A stretch of 64,000 bases of DNA, from the NCBI GenBank assembly GCA_037388505.1, contig JARRKC010000014.1, positions 8,829 through 72,828 on the forward strand, in the 5' to 3' direction. Origin of the DNA: JARRKC01 sp037388505 (GTDB taxonomy: Bacteria; Acidobacteriota; UBA6911; RPQK01; JAPXNP01). Positions 25,997-35,692 of the stretch are shown here, in pieces. The stretch's first letter is position 1; every line of letters begins with the position of its first letter. The position numbers and the translations under genes were made by a program. The notes under the pieces were generated by a model. That model saw only the letters and a program-made list of their open reading frames with translations. It ran no database searches and had not been told where the DNA came from.

Positions 25997-27382
25997 CTAC
26001 TCGTGTTTGAACTCGGACACCAGCCCCTGGATCGACGCCTTGGCGTCTCCGAAGAGCATCCTGGTGTTGTCCTTGAAGAAGAGCGGATTCTGGATCCCGG
26101 CAAAGCCGGTCGCCATGGAGCGTTTCATGACGATGCAGGTTCGGGCGCGATCCACTTCGACGATGGGCATGCCGTAGATCAGACTCGTTTCGTCATCGCG
26201 CGCCGCCGGATTGACCACGTCGTTCGCTCCCACGACGACGCACACGTCTACGGTCTCCATGATCGGATTGACGTCGTCCGGCTCCACCAGCTTGTCATAG
26301 GAGACGTTGGCTTCGGCCAGGAGGACGTTCATGTGTCCGGGCATCCGCCCGGCTACCGGGTGGATGGCGAATCGGACCTCGCAGCCGTTCTCTTCGAGCT
26401 GTTGCGAGAGTTCTCGGAGTGCATGCTGAGCTTGCGCCACGGCCAGACCGTATCCGGGCACGAAGACGACCGAACTGGCAGCCTCCAGGAGCAGGTAGGT
26501 GTCTGCCACCGAAATCGGCCTTACTTCCCCCTGTTCGGTGCCCTTGCTGGCCACGGTCACGGAACCGAAGCCGCTGAACAGAACGTTGGCCAGTGAGCGA
26601 TTCATCGCCTTGCACATGATACTGGTCAGGATGATCCCGCTGGCTCCAACCAGCGCTCCGGCCACGATCAGAATGTTGTTCAAGATCACGAAACCTGCCG
26701 CGCATGCCGCCATGCCCGAATAGGAATTCAACAGCGAGATCACGACCGGCATATCGGCTCCGCCGATCGGTATGACGGCCATGATGCCCAACACGAACGA
26801 CAATACGAGGAACCCGATGAACGGAGAGTAGCCGTTGATCGGATCGATGATGAACAGAACGCCGCACGCGAGAATCGCCAGCAGAAGCAGCGAATTGAAG
26901 ATCTGCTGTCCCCTGAAAACGAGGGCTTTGCTGAGCCTGAAACTCCCGAATCGGATTTCCTTCAGCTTCGCCCAGGCCAGGACGCTTCCCGAGAAGGTGA
27001 CGCCGCCGATCAGGACGGTGAGGAAGATCGTGACGGCGGAAAAGGTGTCCGCGTTCTGATGGCCGTGATACTCGGCCCAGCCCACGAGCAGGCTCGCGAT
27101 ACCGCCGAAGCCGTTCAAAAGGCCCACCATCTCCGGCATCGCCGTCATGGCCACGAAACGCGCGGCCAGAATCCCGATGATCGAGCCGATGATGATTCCA
27201 ATGGCAATGAATCGAAAATCGATGATGCCTTGATAGAACAGCGTGGCGACGACTGCCAGGAACATCCCGAAGGCTGACCAGAGATTGCCGCGCCGCGCCG
27301 TTGCGGGAGAACTCAGCAGCTTCAACCCGAGACCAAACAGCAGGGCCGCAAGGACATAGATGAGTTGGATCGCGATGTTCAT
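25997..27382 (-). CDS. pntB: NAD(P) transhydrogenase subunit beta
   Basis: PntB holds the NADP(H) site and most of the proton channel of the proton-translocating transhydrogenase, which makes NADPH from NADH at the expense of proton motive force. The 461-residue protein has eight or nine membrane helices in its first 290 residues, followed by the soluble domain III: YGLAVAQAQHALREL, FAIHPVAGRMPGHMNVLLAEANV, VVVGANDVVNPAARDD, and VMKRSMATGFAGIQNPLFFKDNTRMLFGDAK. It overlaps the upstream pntAB by four bases. Confidence 0.97.
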   Translation of the reverse strand: MNIAIQLIYVLAALLFGLGLKLLSSPATARRGNLWSAFGMFLAVVATLFYQGIIDFRFIAIGIIIGSIIGILAARFVAMTAMPEMVGLLNGFGGIASLLVGWAEYHGHQNADTFSAVTIFLTVLIGGVTFSGSVLAWAKLKEIRFGSFRLSKALVFRGQQIFNSLLLLAILACGVLFIIDPINGYSPFIGFLVLSFVLGIMAVIPIGGADMPVVISLLNSYSGMAACAAGFVILNNILIVAGALVGASGIILTSIMCKAMNRSLANVLFSGFGSVTVASKGTEQGEVRPISVADTYLLLEAASSVVFVPGYGLAVAQAQHALRELSQQLEENGCEVRFAIHPVAGRMPGHMNVLLAEANVSYDKLVEPDDVNPIMETVDVCVVVGANDVVNPAARDDETSLIYGMPIVEVDRARTCIVMKRSMATGFAGIQNPLFFKDNTRMLFGDAKASIQGLVSEFKHE

Positions 27383-27675
27383 TTCTTCTTATCCTCTTTC
27401 TTCCTGAACATCGCCAGCATCCGGTTCGTCACCATGTAGCCGCCCACCACATTGATCGTGGCAAATACGACTGCGGCCGTCCCCAGGATGATCGAGAACT
27501 GCTGGTTTTCCGACCCCGCCGCAATGATCGCACCGACGATCGTGATGCCTGAGATCGCATTCGATCCGGACATCAACGGGGTATGCAGCGTCGAGGGGAC
27601 CTTCGAGATCAGCTCAAAGCCCAGGAAGATCGACAACAGCAGAATAAAGATGAGATAGACGAATTCGGGAATCAT
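27379..27675 (-). CDS. pntAB: NAD(P) transhydrogenase subunit alpha, part 2 (membrane)
   Basis: The 98-residue protein has three hydrophobic helices with the family motif TPLMSGSNAISGITIVGAI, continuing into INVVGGYMVTNRMLAMF. It supplies the alpha-side membrane helices of the transhydrogenase. Its separation from the NAD-binding part is the three-subunit arrangement seen in Rhodospirillum and many other bacteria. It lies 9 bases after pntAA and overlaps pntB. Confidence 0.95.
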   Translation of the reverse strand: MIPEFVYLIFILLLSIFLGFELISKVPSTLHTPLMSGSNAISGITIVGAIIAAGSENQQFSIILGTAAVVFATINVVGGYMVTNRMLAMFRKKEDKKK

Positions 27676-27684
27676 GTCTTCTCC

Positions 27685-28806
27685 TCACTTGAACTGTTCG
27701 TTTCGAATCTGGCCTTCGTGGGTCAGCAGGCAGCCGTCGATGATTTCATCGTCGAGCTTCAGCACGAAGCGCTTCTCCTCTTTGTTCCAGAAGTGCCCGA
27801 TGAGATTGACAAGGTTGCTCGAGTACATCTGACTGGCATCGAGCGGTACGAGGGCCGGAAGGGGAGCTTGACCGATGATCTTGACCCCATTGACATCCAC
27901 CGTCTCACCGAGTCTGGAGCCTTCGATGTTCCCGCCGGTTTCAACGGCCAGATCCACCAGGACGCTTCCGGGTCTCATCCGAGAAACCGTCTCTGCCGTG
28001 ATGATTCGAGGTGCCTTCTTCCCGAAAACCTGGGCCGTGGTGATCACAACGTCGGACTTCTCGCAATGCTTGGCCATGGCCTCTTGCTGCCGCGCCAACT
28101 GCTCGGCAGTCAACTGCCTGGCATATCCCTGCTCCGTCTCACCGGTTTCGCCCAAATCGAACTTCACGAAGCGGCCGCCTACGGAGCGAACCTGTTCTTC
28201 CACGACGGGACGTGTGTCGTAGGCCTCGACGATCGCGCCCAGCCGCTTGGCCGTTGCGATGGCCTGCAGACCTGCCACGCCCGCTCCAATCACAAAAACC
28301 CGGACCGGACTGATGGTTCCCGCCGGCGTCGTCATCATGGGGAAGATCTTGTCGATGGAATCGGCAGCCAGGATCACCGCCACGTACCCGGCCAGATTGG
28401 CTTGAGAACTCAGGGCGTCCATCTTCTGCGCCAGCGTCGTACGCGGAATCATCTCCATACAGATCCCGGAAACCTTCCGGGAGGCCATGCTCTGAACGAT
28501 TTCGGGATGATCGAACGGTTCCAGAAAGCTGACCAGGATCGCTCCCGCCTTCAACTTCTCGACATCCTCCTCCGCAGGCCGTTTGAGACGCAGAACCATG
28601 TCCGCCGACGAGAGGAGATCTTTCGTGCTTCCGGCAACCTCGACGCCAGCGGATTCGTATTCCCCGTCGGCGATGCCAACCGAAGCTCCAAGTCCGGTCT
28701 GCACCGCGACTTGGGCTCCCATGTCTACAAGTTTCTTGGCCCCGCCCGGCAAGAGCGGGGTTCGCCGATCCAATTTGGTAGCCTCTGCAGCTACTGCGAT
28801 CTTCAT
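27685..28806 (-). CDS. pntAA: NAD(P) transhydrogenase subunit alpha, part 1 (NAD-binding)
   Basis: The 373-residue soluble domain I binds NAD(H) and passes hydride to the NADP of PntB. It is related to alanine dehydrogenase: PGGAKKLVDMGAQVAVQTGLGASVGIAD at the start, the Rossmann motif VFVIGAGVAGLQAIATAKRLGAIVEAYDTRP, and the mobile-loop region QMRPGSVLVDLAVETGGNIEGSR-like segment. It is the first gene of the pntAA-pntAB-pntB operon and is divergent from a secreted protein gene. Confidence 0.96.
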   Translation of the reverse strand: MKIAVAAEATKLDRRTPLLPGGAKKLVDMGAQVAVQTGLGASVGIADGEYESAGVEVAGSTKDLLSSADMVLRLKRPAEEDVEKLKAGAILVSFLEPFDHPEIVQSMASRKVSGICMEMIPRTTLAQKMDALSSQANLAGYVAVILAADSIDKIFPMMTTPAGTISPVRVFVIGAGVAGLQAIATAKRLGAIVEAYDTRPVVEEQVRSVGGRFVKFDLGETGETEQGYARQLTAEQLARQQEAMAKHCEKSDVVITTAQVFGKKAPRIITAETVSRMRPGSVLVDLAVETGGNIEGSRLGETVDVNGVKIIGQAPLPALVPLDASQMYSSNLVNLIGHFWNKEEKRFVLKLDDEIIDGCLLTHEGQIRNEQFK

Positions 28807-29130
28807 CGCGAAAGCCTCCGATTCTGTTTGTTTTCAGGGCCATAGTGCCCAGAATCCCAGCAAGGTATCAATTCACAAAGCCAAATGGAATAGCAGTCGT
28901 CAAATCCATCCGCAAGTCCATTGTGGCAACGACCGGTATGAGACTCGGAAGACGGCGGGCGTCTCGCGCTCCGTTCAGTCCGATCCGGACGCCCGAGCGG
29001 AGTGACGGGATCCGCAGAGACCAATTGAAGTCGCCGAGAGAAGAGACCTAATATGGAGGCATCGTCCGAAGACAACGCGAGTCTCGATTAATCTGAGTCA
29101 ACGGAGCCAATCTTCAATTGGGGGTGTCGC
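28807..29130. other. Intergenic region between divergent pntAA and a secreted-protein gene
   Basis: 324 bases without a gene. It should carry promoters in both directions. The rightward one is recognisable (see 29027-29056); a leftward one for pntAA was not clear. Open frames in the region are short and lack ribosome-binding sites. Confidence 0.5.
29027..29056 (+). promoter_or_regulatory. Candidate sigma-70-type promoter for the 29131 gene
   Basis: TTGAAG (29027-29032) and TAATAT (29051-29056) with an 18-base spacer. The predicted transcript would have a leader of about 65-70 bases before the ATG at 29131, which is preceded by a GGGGGTG purine-rich stretch. Confidence 0.5.
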
Positions 29131-31863
29131 ATGCGCACTGACTTTCGGGTGCTTCTCTTGTCACTGGTTTTGCTTGGATTCTCGGCAGCGGTCCAGGCTC
29201 AGTCCGTCTATCACTTGCCTGATGTTGCCAACGGAGGCAACGAGATCCGTACGACATTCATCTTCATCAACAATGGACTTCAGGATGCCACGGTGACGCT
29301 GACTCTGACGAACCAGAACGGCGAAGAGACGGATGTCAGCATCAGCGGCCTGAACGCCGGCGCCGTCAAGACCTTTGGTCTTCCCGCCGGGGAGAGCCGA
29401 TTCTATTCGACCAGTGGTCAGGGGGACCTTTTCGTCGGTTCGGCGACGGTGCAATCGACGGAGGAAATCGGCGTCTCCGCCATATTCTCCCTGTTGAATA
29501 ACGGAGGGGCGAGCGTGATGACCGAGGCGGGCATCGGAGCCTCGGCGGCGGTCACCGATTTCGCCATGGCCGTGGACACGATGGATCCCTTCAATACGGG
29601 CGTGGCTATCGTCAACCTGGGGGACCAGGCCACGACATTGACCTTTCAGCTGTTCGATGCGGATGGCAATCTCATCGGCACCCGGAATGACATTACGCTT
29701 CCCGCGGGAGGCCAGCTTGCTCTTTACGTAGCGGGTCTGGGAGGGATCTTCCCAAACGCCACGAATATGCGTGGCCGACTGAGCGTTTCTTCCAGCTCGA
29801 CCCAGATCGCGGCCATCACCCTTCGCCAGAACTCGAGTCTCCGCACCCCATTGACGACGCTACCCGCTGTTTCGACGTCGTCTGTGGGCAGGGAGTTCAA
29901 CCTGGCTCAGGTTGCAAACGGAGTGGCAGCTCTTGGCATCAAGACGCAGTTCATCATTTTCAGCCTCGGCCCTGCTGCAACCGTTCACATGAGCGTGTAC
30001 GACCAGGGAGGCGACCCATTCTCCGTCCAGCTGTCGAATGACCAAAGCGGCAGTGAGTTGGACCTTCAGATCCCCGCCCAAGGCGCTCTGTTCGTCGAGA
30101 CGAACGGGACCGGGCCGGTCACGGTCGGTTCGGCCCACATCACCTCTAATGTTCCCGTTGGTATGACCGCGGTCTTCAGCCTCTTGAACGACCAGGGCGA
30201 GATCACGGTTGAGGCCGGCGTCGGCGATTCCCCGCTGGCGCCCCAGTTCACCGTTCCGGTGGACACGACCGCCGGGTTCCACACGGGCGTTGCGCTGTCC
30301 AACCCAAACGATTCCGACGCCACCACCCACTATACGTTCTTCAAGACCGACGGCACGATCATGCAGGGCCCGGATGGGGAGATTCCGGCCCACGGGCAAA
30401 TCGCCGCATATGTCGACAGTGTATTCACGAACTTCGGGCAGCAGCAGGGCCAGCTGGCCATCACTTCCAGCGCGCCCCTTGCGGGCGTCGCTCTCCGCCA
30501 GCAGGTCGGCACCGGGAACCTGACGACGCTGCCCAACGTGGCGGGAATTGCGGACGACGGTTCCGCGGTGATGCCCAGCAACGCGAACCTGTTGCGCAAG
30601 CGAATCGGCGGTCTCGATTTCACCGCGGACACGGCGCTCAATGTGCAACTTCCCGCCGGTTTCAAGCTCAGCGGCCCTATCAATCTTCCGAGTTTCACCA
30701 CGATCCCGTTTGGCCTCGTCCAGGCCGTCTCAACGACCGGCGAGATCTTCACCACACCACCGAGCGGCAGCTTCGGCAGCTACAGCTATTCCTTGATCGT
30801 CCCCGCCGGCGCTTACAACGTCCGTGTCTGCACGATCGCCGCCGCCTCCGGTTTCTCCTCGACAACCAGCTCCGTTCCAGCCGCCTCGGACACTCAACTG
30901 GCTGTGACGTTTGCGCTGCAGACGGCACCGAGCGTTGTGGTCGCTCAGGATACGACCCTGCCCATCAGTGTCTCCCCGGTCACGCTCCACAATGTCACCG
31001 GCACTGTTGGAAATCTCTCGGCACTACCCGTTGATCCTTCGTCTGAATCCGTGTTTCTGGCCCTGTCCTCCGAGCAGTCGAGAACCCAAGCGGCCTACGA
31101 AATCGGTTCCGACGGGAGCTTCGCCGCGCAGTTGGCCGACGGGACCTACACGGCCAGCATTATTTTCGGTCAGGGTCAGGATCTTACCGGCGACGGTATC
31201 GTTGATGTCGTCAACCAAGCCACGATCTTGTGGGGTATCGGCTCGGCAACCGTGAACGGTAGTGACGTCTCGAACGTCACTCTGACGGTTCCCGACCTCG
31301 CGACGCTGAGCGGAACGATCACTCAGCCGAACACCACGGACTTCAGCACGTCGATCGTGTCCGCCCTTGATCTTCAAATTCCCCGGAATCCGGCTGTGGC
31401 CCAGTGCTTTCCGCTGGCCGCCAACGCTGTAACCTTCGGTGCGGCCCAGTCCAACGGCGGCTATTCCATGACCATTCAAAAGGAAACGTCGTATGATGTA
31501 GCGGCGAGCGTACCCGCTACGGATGTGGCCACGGAGAATCCTGGATACGTGAGTTCGCCTCTGCCTGGCACGAACCGGATGTCTTTTTCTCAGGACCAGA
31601 ACACGCTGGATATTTCGGTTCCGGCCTTTCCGCCCGTGGTCACACTGTCGGGCACGGTAACCGATCCTACCGGCGCTTCGGTTTCCGGCGCGACGGTGAC
31701 GGCAACCACTACGGGAGGTCTCACCGCAGCACCGAATGCGAGCTTCTCGGCCAGCGCCATTACGGACGCTTCCGGGAACTATTCTCTGCATGTTCTGACG
31801 GGGCTGAATTACACCGTCGTTGTGGAACCGCCCTCGGCTCCGTCCTCGGGAAGCCCCTTCTAG
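29131..31863 (+). CDS. Large secreted beta-rich repeat protein with carboxypeptidase-regulatory-like domain
   Basis: The function is not recognised. The 910-residue product has a signal peptide (residues 1-23, cleavage near AVQAQ-SV). Residues about 25-480 form two copies of a roughly 225-residue module, each made of two beta-rich halves. Copy 1 runs from LPDVANGGNEIRTTFIFINN to LTTLPAV; copy 2 from LAQVANGVAALGIKTQFIIF to LTTLPNV. Each copy repeats VGSAxVxS, FSLLN and the G(V)ALxNxxD pattern. The middle is Thr/Ser-rich. Residues about 815-905 (TLSGTVTDPTGASVSGATVTATTTGG, ITDASGNYSLHVLTGLNYTVVVEPP) are a CarboxypepD_reg-like fold. It is probably an extracellular or cell-surface protein. Confidence 0.7.
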   Translation: MRTDFRVLLLSLVLLGFSAAVQAQSVYHLPDVANGGNEIRTTFIFINNGLQDATVTLTLTNQNGEETDVSISGLNAGAVKTFGLPAGESRFYSTSGQGDLFVGSATVQSTEEIGVSAIFSLLNNGGASVMTEAGIGASAAVTDFAMAVDTMDPFNTGVAIVNLGDQATTLTFQLFDADGNLIGTRNDITLPAGGQLALYVAGLGGIFPNATNMRGRLSVSSSSTQIAAITLRQNSSLRTPLTTLPAVSTSSVGREFNLAQVANGVAALGIKTQFIIFSLGPAATVHMSVYDQGGDPFSVQLSNDQSGSELDLQIPAQGALFVETNGTGPVTVGSAHITSNVPVGMTAVFSLLNDQGEITVEAGVGDSPLAPQFTVPVDTTAGFHTGVALSNPNDSDATTHYTFFKTDGTIMQGPDGEIPAHGQIAAYVDSVFTNFGQQQGQLAITSSAPLAGVALRQQVGTGNLTTLPNVAGIADDGSAVMPSNANLLRKRIGGLDFTADTALNVQLPAGFKLSGPINLPSFTTIPFGLVQAVSTTGEIFTTPPSGSFGSYSYSLIVPAGAYNVRVCTIAAASGFSSTTSSVPAASDTQLAVTFALQTAPSVVVAQDTTLPISVSPVTLHNVTGTVGNLSALPVDPSSESVFLALSSEQSRTQAAYEIGSDGSFAAQLADGTYTASIIFGQGQDLTGDGIVDVVNQATILWGIGSATVNGSDVSNVTLTVPDLATLSGTITQPNTTDFSTSIVSALDLQIPRNPAVAQCFPLAANAVTFGAAQSNGGYSMTIQKETSYDVAASVPATDVATENPGYVSSPLPGTNRMSFSQDQNTLDISVPAFPPVVTLSGTVTDPTGASVSGATVTATTTGGLTAAPNASFSASAITDASGNYSLHVLTGLNYTVVVEPPSAPSSGSPF

Positions 31864-31878
31864 GCGACTTGCCGGGGC

Positions 31879-31908
31879 TGCTGCGCGCGAGTCTGGAAGC
31901 GCGCAGCA
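31879..31908. terminator. Hairpin between convergent genes
   Basis: TGCTGCGCGC (31879-31888) and GCGCGCAGCA (31899-31908) form a perfect ten-base stem with a ten-base loop, 15 bases after the stop of the secreted repeat protein and before the convergent end of hutG. There is no T-tract on either side, so termination is likely but unproven. Confidence 0.6.
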
Positions 31909-32004
31909 TGATTGAGTTGGCATGGTTTGGACCGGCGTCGGGATCACTTCGGAGCGGATTCCGGCGCCGGCTCGAAACGGAATTCCCTCACGGTGAGCCG
32001 TGTC

Positions 32005-32949
32005 TTACCCGGCGGCGCCGGCCCGCGCACGTGCCATGAGAAACGTCCAGAGTCCGACGGCCGCAAGGCGCGCTGTCTGTCCATCCCGATCTTGCGCGGG
32101 ATTGACCTCGACGAAGTCGACAGAGGTCACGCGGCGACACCGCGCTGCCTCGCGAATCGCCTGAAGCCACAGCTGGGTTTCCATGCCGCCTGAGGCCGGA
32201 GCGCTCACCCCGGGCGCGACCGACTGGTCGAGCGCATCCAGATCGAAGGAGACCAGCAGATCCGACTGCCGGCCACGGTAGATTCTGGCCACAGCTTCCG
32301 AATCAATCTCCCCAAGGGGTATCGCCCGTCCCCCCTTTTGGCGAACGAAGTCGACATGCGCTCGATTGTTCGAATGCTCCAGAAGCCCGGCCACGTCATA
32401 GCCCGCGCACATCGCCGAGGGATGCTCGAGCGCCTGTCGAAACGGGGATCCGGAATGCCCTTTTCCCTCGCGCAATTCGCGTACATCCGCATGCGCATCC
32501 CAGTTGAGGATCTCAACCCGCCGACCGGCGCCGGCGTAGCCGAGAAAATGGCCATAAGTCGTCTCGTGACCGCCACCCAGAATGGCGACCGTCAGATCCC
32601 GTGCGAGCAATTCCTTCACGGCTTCGCCCAGTCGCCGCTGATTCTCCTCGAGATTACGGTCCACTCTGAGATTCCCGAGATCGCAGGTTCGCTCGATGAG
32701 ATCTCCGAACAGAGGATCAGGTGATGCCCCCATCGTCAGCCGGTAGAAATAGCGGCGAATCTCATCGGGTCCCCGGGCGGCGCCGGCCCGTCCGCCGTTC
32801 CGGACGACACCCTCGTCAACCGGAAAGCCGATGATCGCCACGCGGGTCCCATCGTTCAACTGATGGCTGATCAGCCCGCCAATGCGTGGGTCATCGGGCC
32901 GAGTTCGCGGTACCTCGACGGAAGGTGCGATGAAGCGATCGGAATCCAT
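32005..32949 (-). CDS. hutG: Formimidoylglutamase (arginase family)
   Basis: HutG hydrolyses N-formimidoyl-glutamate to glutamate and formamide, the last step of this histidine degradation route. The 314-residue protein belongs to the ureohydrolase fold with its binuclear manganese ligands in GGGHETTYGH, NWDAHADVRE and SFDLDALD. The C-terminal SVDFVEVNPAQDRDGQTARLAA is typical. It could be a different ureohydrolase, but its place at the end of hutUHI settles the role. Its ATG overlaps the hutI stop (ATGA-type junction). Confidence 0.92.
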   Translation of the reverse strand: MDSDRFIAPSVEVPRTRPDDPRIGGLISHQLNDGTRVAIIGFPVDEGVVRNGGRAGAARGPDEIRRYFYRLTMGASPDPLFGDLIERTCDLGNLRVDRNLEENQRRLGEAVKELLARDLTVAILGGGHETTYGHFLGYAGAGRRVEILNWDAHADVRELREGKGHSGSPFRQALEHPSAMCAGYDVAGLLEHSNNRAHVDFVRQKGGRAIPLGEIDSEAVARIYRGRQSDLLVSFDLDALDQSVAPGVSAPASGGMETQLWLQAIREAARCRRVTSVDFVEVNPAQDRDGQTARLAAVGLWTFLMARARAGAAG

Positions 32950-34190
32950 CAGCGGACGGCCTCCACGTCTTCGGAAGGCCAGACACGATTCCCGCCGATG
33001 TACGTCGCCGCGCAGGCGTTGGGCCGGAAATGGTACAGCCAGTGATCCAGACTCTCCGCGTCCAGAAGAACGAAATCGGCTCTTTTCCCCACCTCCAGCG
33101 ATCCAATTTCTCCGTCCATCCCAAGGGCCCGAGCGGCGAGTGATGTGGCCCCCAGCAAGGCTTCCGAGGGGGTCATGCCCGACAGAATGCAGGACAAAGA
33201 CAGAGCGAGCGGAAGATGGTAGGTGGGAGCGGAACCCGGGTTGAAGTCGGTGGCCACAGCCACCCGGACGCCCCTATCCATCAGTCTGCGTGCGTCCAGC
33301 GGCGGTTGCTTGAGGTAGAGCGACGCCAGCGGTAGAGTCACGGCGGTGACTCCGGCTTCAGCGAGCCGCTCGATGCCCTTCTCCGAGACTCGCTCGAGAT
33401 GATCCGCGGAGAGCGCCCCGACCTCAACCGCCAACGCGGCTCCGCCCAAATCGGACAGTTGGTCGGCATGCACCCTGGGTTGGAGTCCCCAGCGTGAACC
33501 GGTCTCCAGGATTCGACGAGCCTCGGGTATGGTGAAGGCGCCTTCCTCGACGAACACATCACAGAATCTCGCCAGGCTTCGTCCGGCCACCTCGGGAATG
33601 ATCGTTTCACAGATCAGATCGACATACGCGGGGCGCTGGTCGGCGAATTCGGGAGGAACCGTATGAGCCGCCAGGAGAGTCGGAAGAATTCGAACCGGCT
33701 GCAGGCGCGCCAGACGGGCGTAGACCCCCAGGATCTTTCGCTCCGTCTCCAGGTTGAGACCATATCCGCTCTTGCATTCAACGGTCGTCGTGCCAAGCGA
33801 AGCCATCTCCTGGAGAAAGGCCTGACAGCGCTCGATCAGATCTTCTTCGCAAGCAGCGCGGGTAGCCCTCACCGTGTTCAGGATGCCTCCTCCGGAGGCC
33901 GCAATCTCGAGGTAGGTTCGTCCGGCGGACCTCAAGACGAATTCATCGGTCCGCCACCCCCCGAAACACAAGTGCGTATGACAGTCGATCAGCCCTGGAA
34001 TGAGCAGTCGTCCACCGGCATCGATCCAATCGTCCCTTGGGATCGACGGGGGCAGGTTCGCTTCGTTTCCCACCCACGAGATTCGCCCGGCCTCCCACAC
34101 GAGGGCGGCAGCATCGATCGTTTCGGGGACCGACTGGGAACCCAGAATGCGACCCGTGACGAGCTGTCGAACGTTTCTGATTAGCGGCAT
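32949..34190 (-). CDS. hutI: Imidazolonepropionase
   Basis: HutI opens imidazolone-5-propionate to N-formimidoyl-glutamate. The 413-residue amidohydrolase has the metal motif LIDCHTHLCFGGWR (HxH), CKSGYGL, HADQLSDLGGAALA with another metal histidine, LSADHLERVSEKG, and ATDFNPGSAPT with the catalytic aspartate. It is the third gene of the hut operon, overlapping hutH by one base and meeting hutG at a three-base overlap. Confidence 0.96.
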   Translation of the reverse strand: MPLIRNVRQLVTGRILGSQSVPETIDAAALVWEAGRISWVGNEANLPPSIPRDDWIDAGGRLLIPGLIDCHTHLCFGGWRTDEFVLRSAGRTYLEIAASGGGILNTVRATRAACEEDLIERCQAFLQEMASLGTTTVECKSGYGLNLETERKILGVYARLARLQPVRILPTLLAAHTVPPEFADQRPAYVDLICETIIPEVAGRSLARFCDVFVEEGAFTIPEARRILETGSRWGLQPRVHADQLSDLGGAALAVEVGALSADHLERVSEKGIERLAEAGVTAVTLPLASLYLKQPPLDARRLMDRGVRVAVATDFNPGSAPTYHLPLALSLSCILSGMTPSEALLGATSLAARALGMDGEIGSLEVGKRADFVLLDAESLDHWLYHFRPNACAATYIGGNRVWPSEDVEAVR

Positions 34191-35692
34191 TAACCAAGCG
34201 CTCCAACGGCCTCTTCCGCTGCTTCGATCAAGCCCGGATTCCGAACCAGCTCCCGGGAGTTGCTCAGATCCTGCTCGAAGTAGTGATCCCGTTCCGCATG
34301 CGGAATGGCGCGGCGAACGAACTGGTGAGCCTCTTCGACCCCCTTTCCCGGTTTCAGGGGACGCCGGTAGTCCAGCGCCTGAGCGGCCGTCAGGACCTCG
34401 ATCGCAAGGACCATTTCGACGTTCTGAAACACCTGATGGAGCTTCAGTGCCGAGATGCTGCCCATGCTGACATGGTCCTCCTGACCCAGACTGGTCGGTA
34501 TCGAATCAACCGACGCTGGATGGCACAACACTTTGTTCTCGGAAACAAGTGCCGCAGCGGTGTACTGAGGGATCATGAATCCTGAGTTGATACCCGTCTC
34601 GCGCATCAGCAGAGCTGGAAGACCATCCTGTCCGGCCAACAAAAGATAGGTGCGCCGTTCGGAGATGCTGGCGAGCTCGGCCAGAGCCATCGCCGCAAAG
34701 TCGAGCGCGAGGGCCAGCGGCTGACCATGGAAGTTTCCCCCGCTGATCACGTCTCCTTCAGGGAACACCAAAGGGTTGTCGGTGGCAGAATTGATCTCGG
34801 TTTCGAGAACCGTCGCACCGTAGTTCAGTGCATCCCGGCTGGCTCCATGAACCTGAGGTACGCAGCGCAGGCAGTAAGGGTCCTGGACCTTCCCGCAATG
34901 CCGATGCGATTCCAGAATCTCGCTTTCGAGCAGCAGCTGCCGGACATTCCGGGCCACCCTGGCCTGACCGGGGTGCGGCCGGACTTCCTGAACTCGCGGA
35001 TCGAACGGCCGAACCGAGCCCTGGAGAGCCTCCAGACTCATCGCCGCGACCAGGTCGGCCGTCTTGACGAGGCGTCGGCAGCGATAGGCGATCCAACATC
35101 CATACGCCGACATGAGCTGCGTGCCGTTGATCAGGGAGAGGCCATCCTTGGCCTCGAGCTCGACGGGACTCAGTCCCCGCTCTTCCAGGATCGGGCCCGC
35201 TGCGCTTGCGCTGGCGCCCGCGGCATCCCACAACCGACCGAGGCCGATCAGCGGAAGGCAGAGGTGAGCCAGCGGAGCCAGGTCACCCGAGGCACCGAGA
35301 CTCCCCCGGCTGGGTACGACAGGTATGAGATCCATCTCGGAGAAATCGAGGAGTCGATTGAAGGTCCCCAGCGACACTCCGGAGAAGCCCAAACCCAGGG
35401 AGTGGATCTTGAGATCCAGCATCAGCCGGGAGATCTCCCTCGGAACAGGCTCGCCCACGCCAACAGCATGGCTCAGCAGAAGGTTACGTTGCAGTTCCCG
35501 AATCTGCTCGGGAGCGATACGCTTCTGAGCTAGTGCGCCGAAACCGGTGTTGATGCCGTAGTACGAGGATCCGTCCCGTAACGCCGCCTCGACTCGGGCG
35601 CGACCGGCTCGGACGCGATCCGGCCGGCGGCGCAGTTGCTCGAGGCTTTCCTTCAGATCTTCGTACAGCGTGGAGATTCTGACCTGTTTCAT
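34190..35692 (-). CDS. hutH: Histidine ammonia-lyase
   Basis: HutH removes ammonia from histidine to give urocanate. The 500-residue protein carries the self-forming MIO prosthetic group in GSLGASGDLAPLAH (Ala134-Ser135-Gly136), together with YGINTGFGAL, the GTQLMSAYG region, SADNPL-like ATDNPLVFP and the later NQEDHVSMG-like GQEDHVSMG. Its ATG overlaps the hutU stop by four bases. Confidence 0.97.
   Translation of the reverse strand: MKQVRISTLYEDLKESLEQLRRRPDRVRAGRARVEAALRDGSSYYGINTGFGALAQKRIAPEQIRELQRNLLLSHAVGVGEPVPREISRLMLDLKIHSLGLGFSGVSLGTFNRLLDFSEMDLIPVVPSRGSLGASGDLAPLAHLCLPLIGLGRLWDAAGASASAAGPILEERGLSPVELEAKDGLSLINGTQLMSAYGCWIAYRCRRLVKTADLVAAMSLEALQGSVRPFDPRVQEVRPHPGQARVARNVRQLLLESEILESHRHCGKVQDPYCLRCVPQVHGASRDALNYGATVLETEINSATDNPLVFPEGDVISGGNFHGQPLALALDFAAMALAELASISERRTYLLLAGQDGLPALLMRETGINSGFMIPQYTAAALVSENKVLCHPASVDSIPTSLGQEDHVSMGSISALKLHQVFQNVEMVLAIEVLTAAQALDYRRPLKPGKGVEEAHQFVRRAIPHAERDHYFEQDLSNSRELVRNPGLIEAAEEAVGALG

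Noticed and set aside
29161..31947. Several antisense frames within the secreted repeat protein
   Set aside because: They mirror the strong codon bias of the 29131 gene and have no ribosome-binding sites or motifs.
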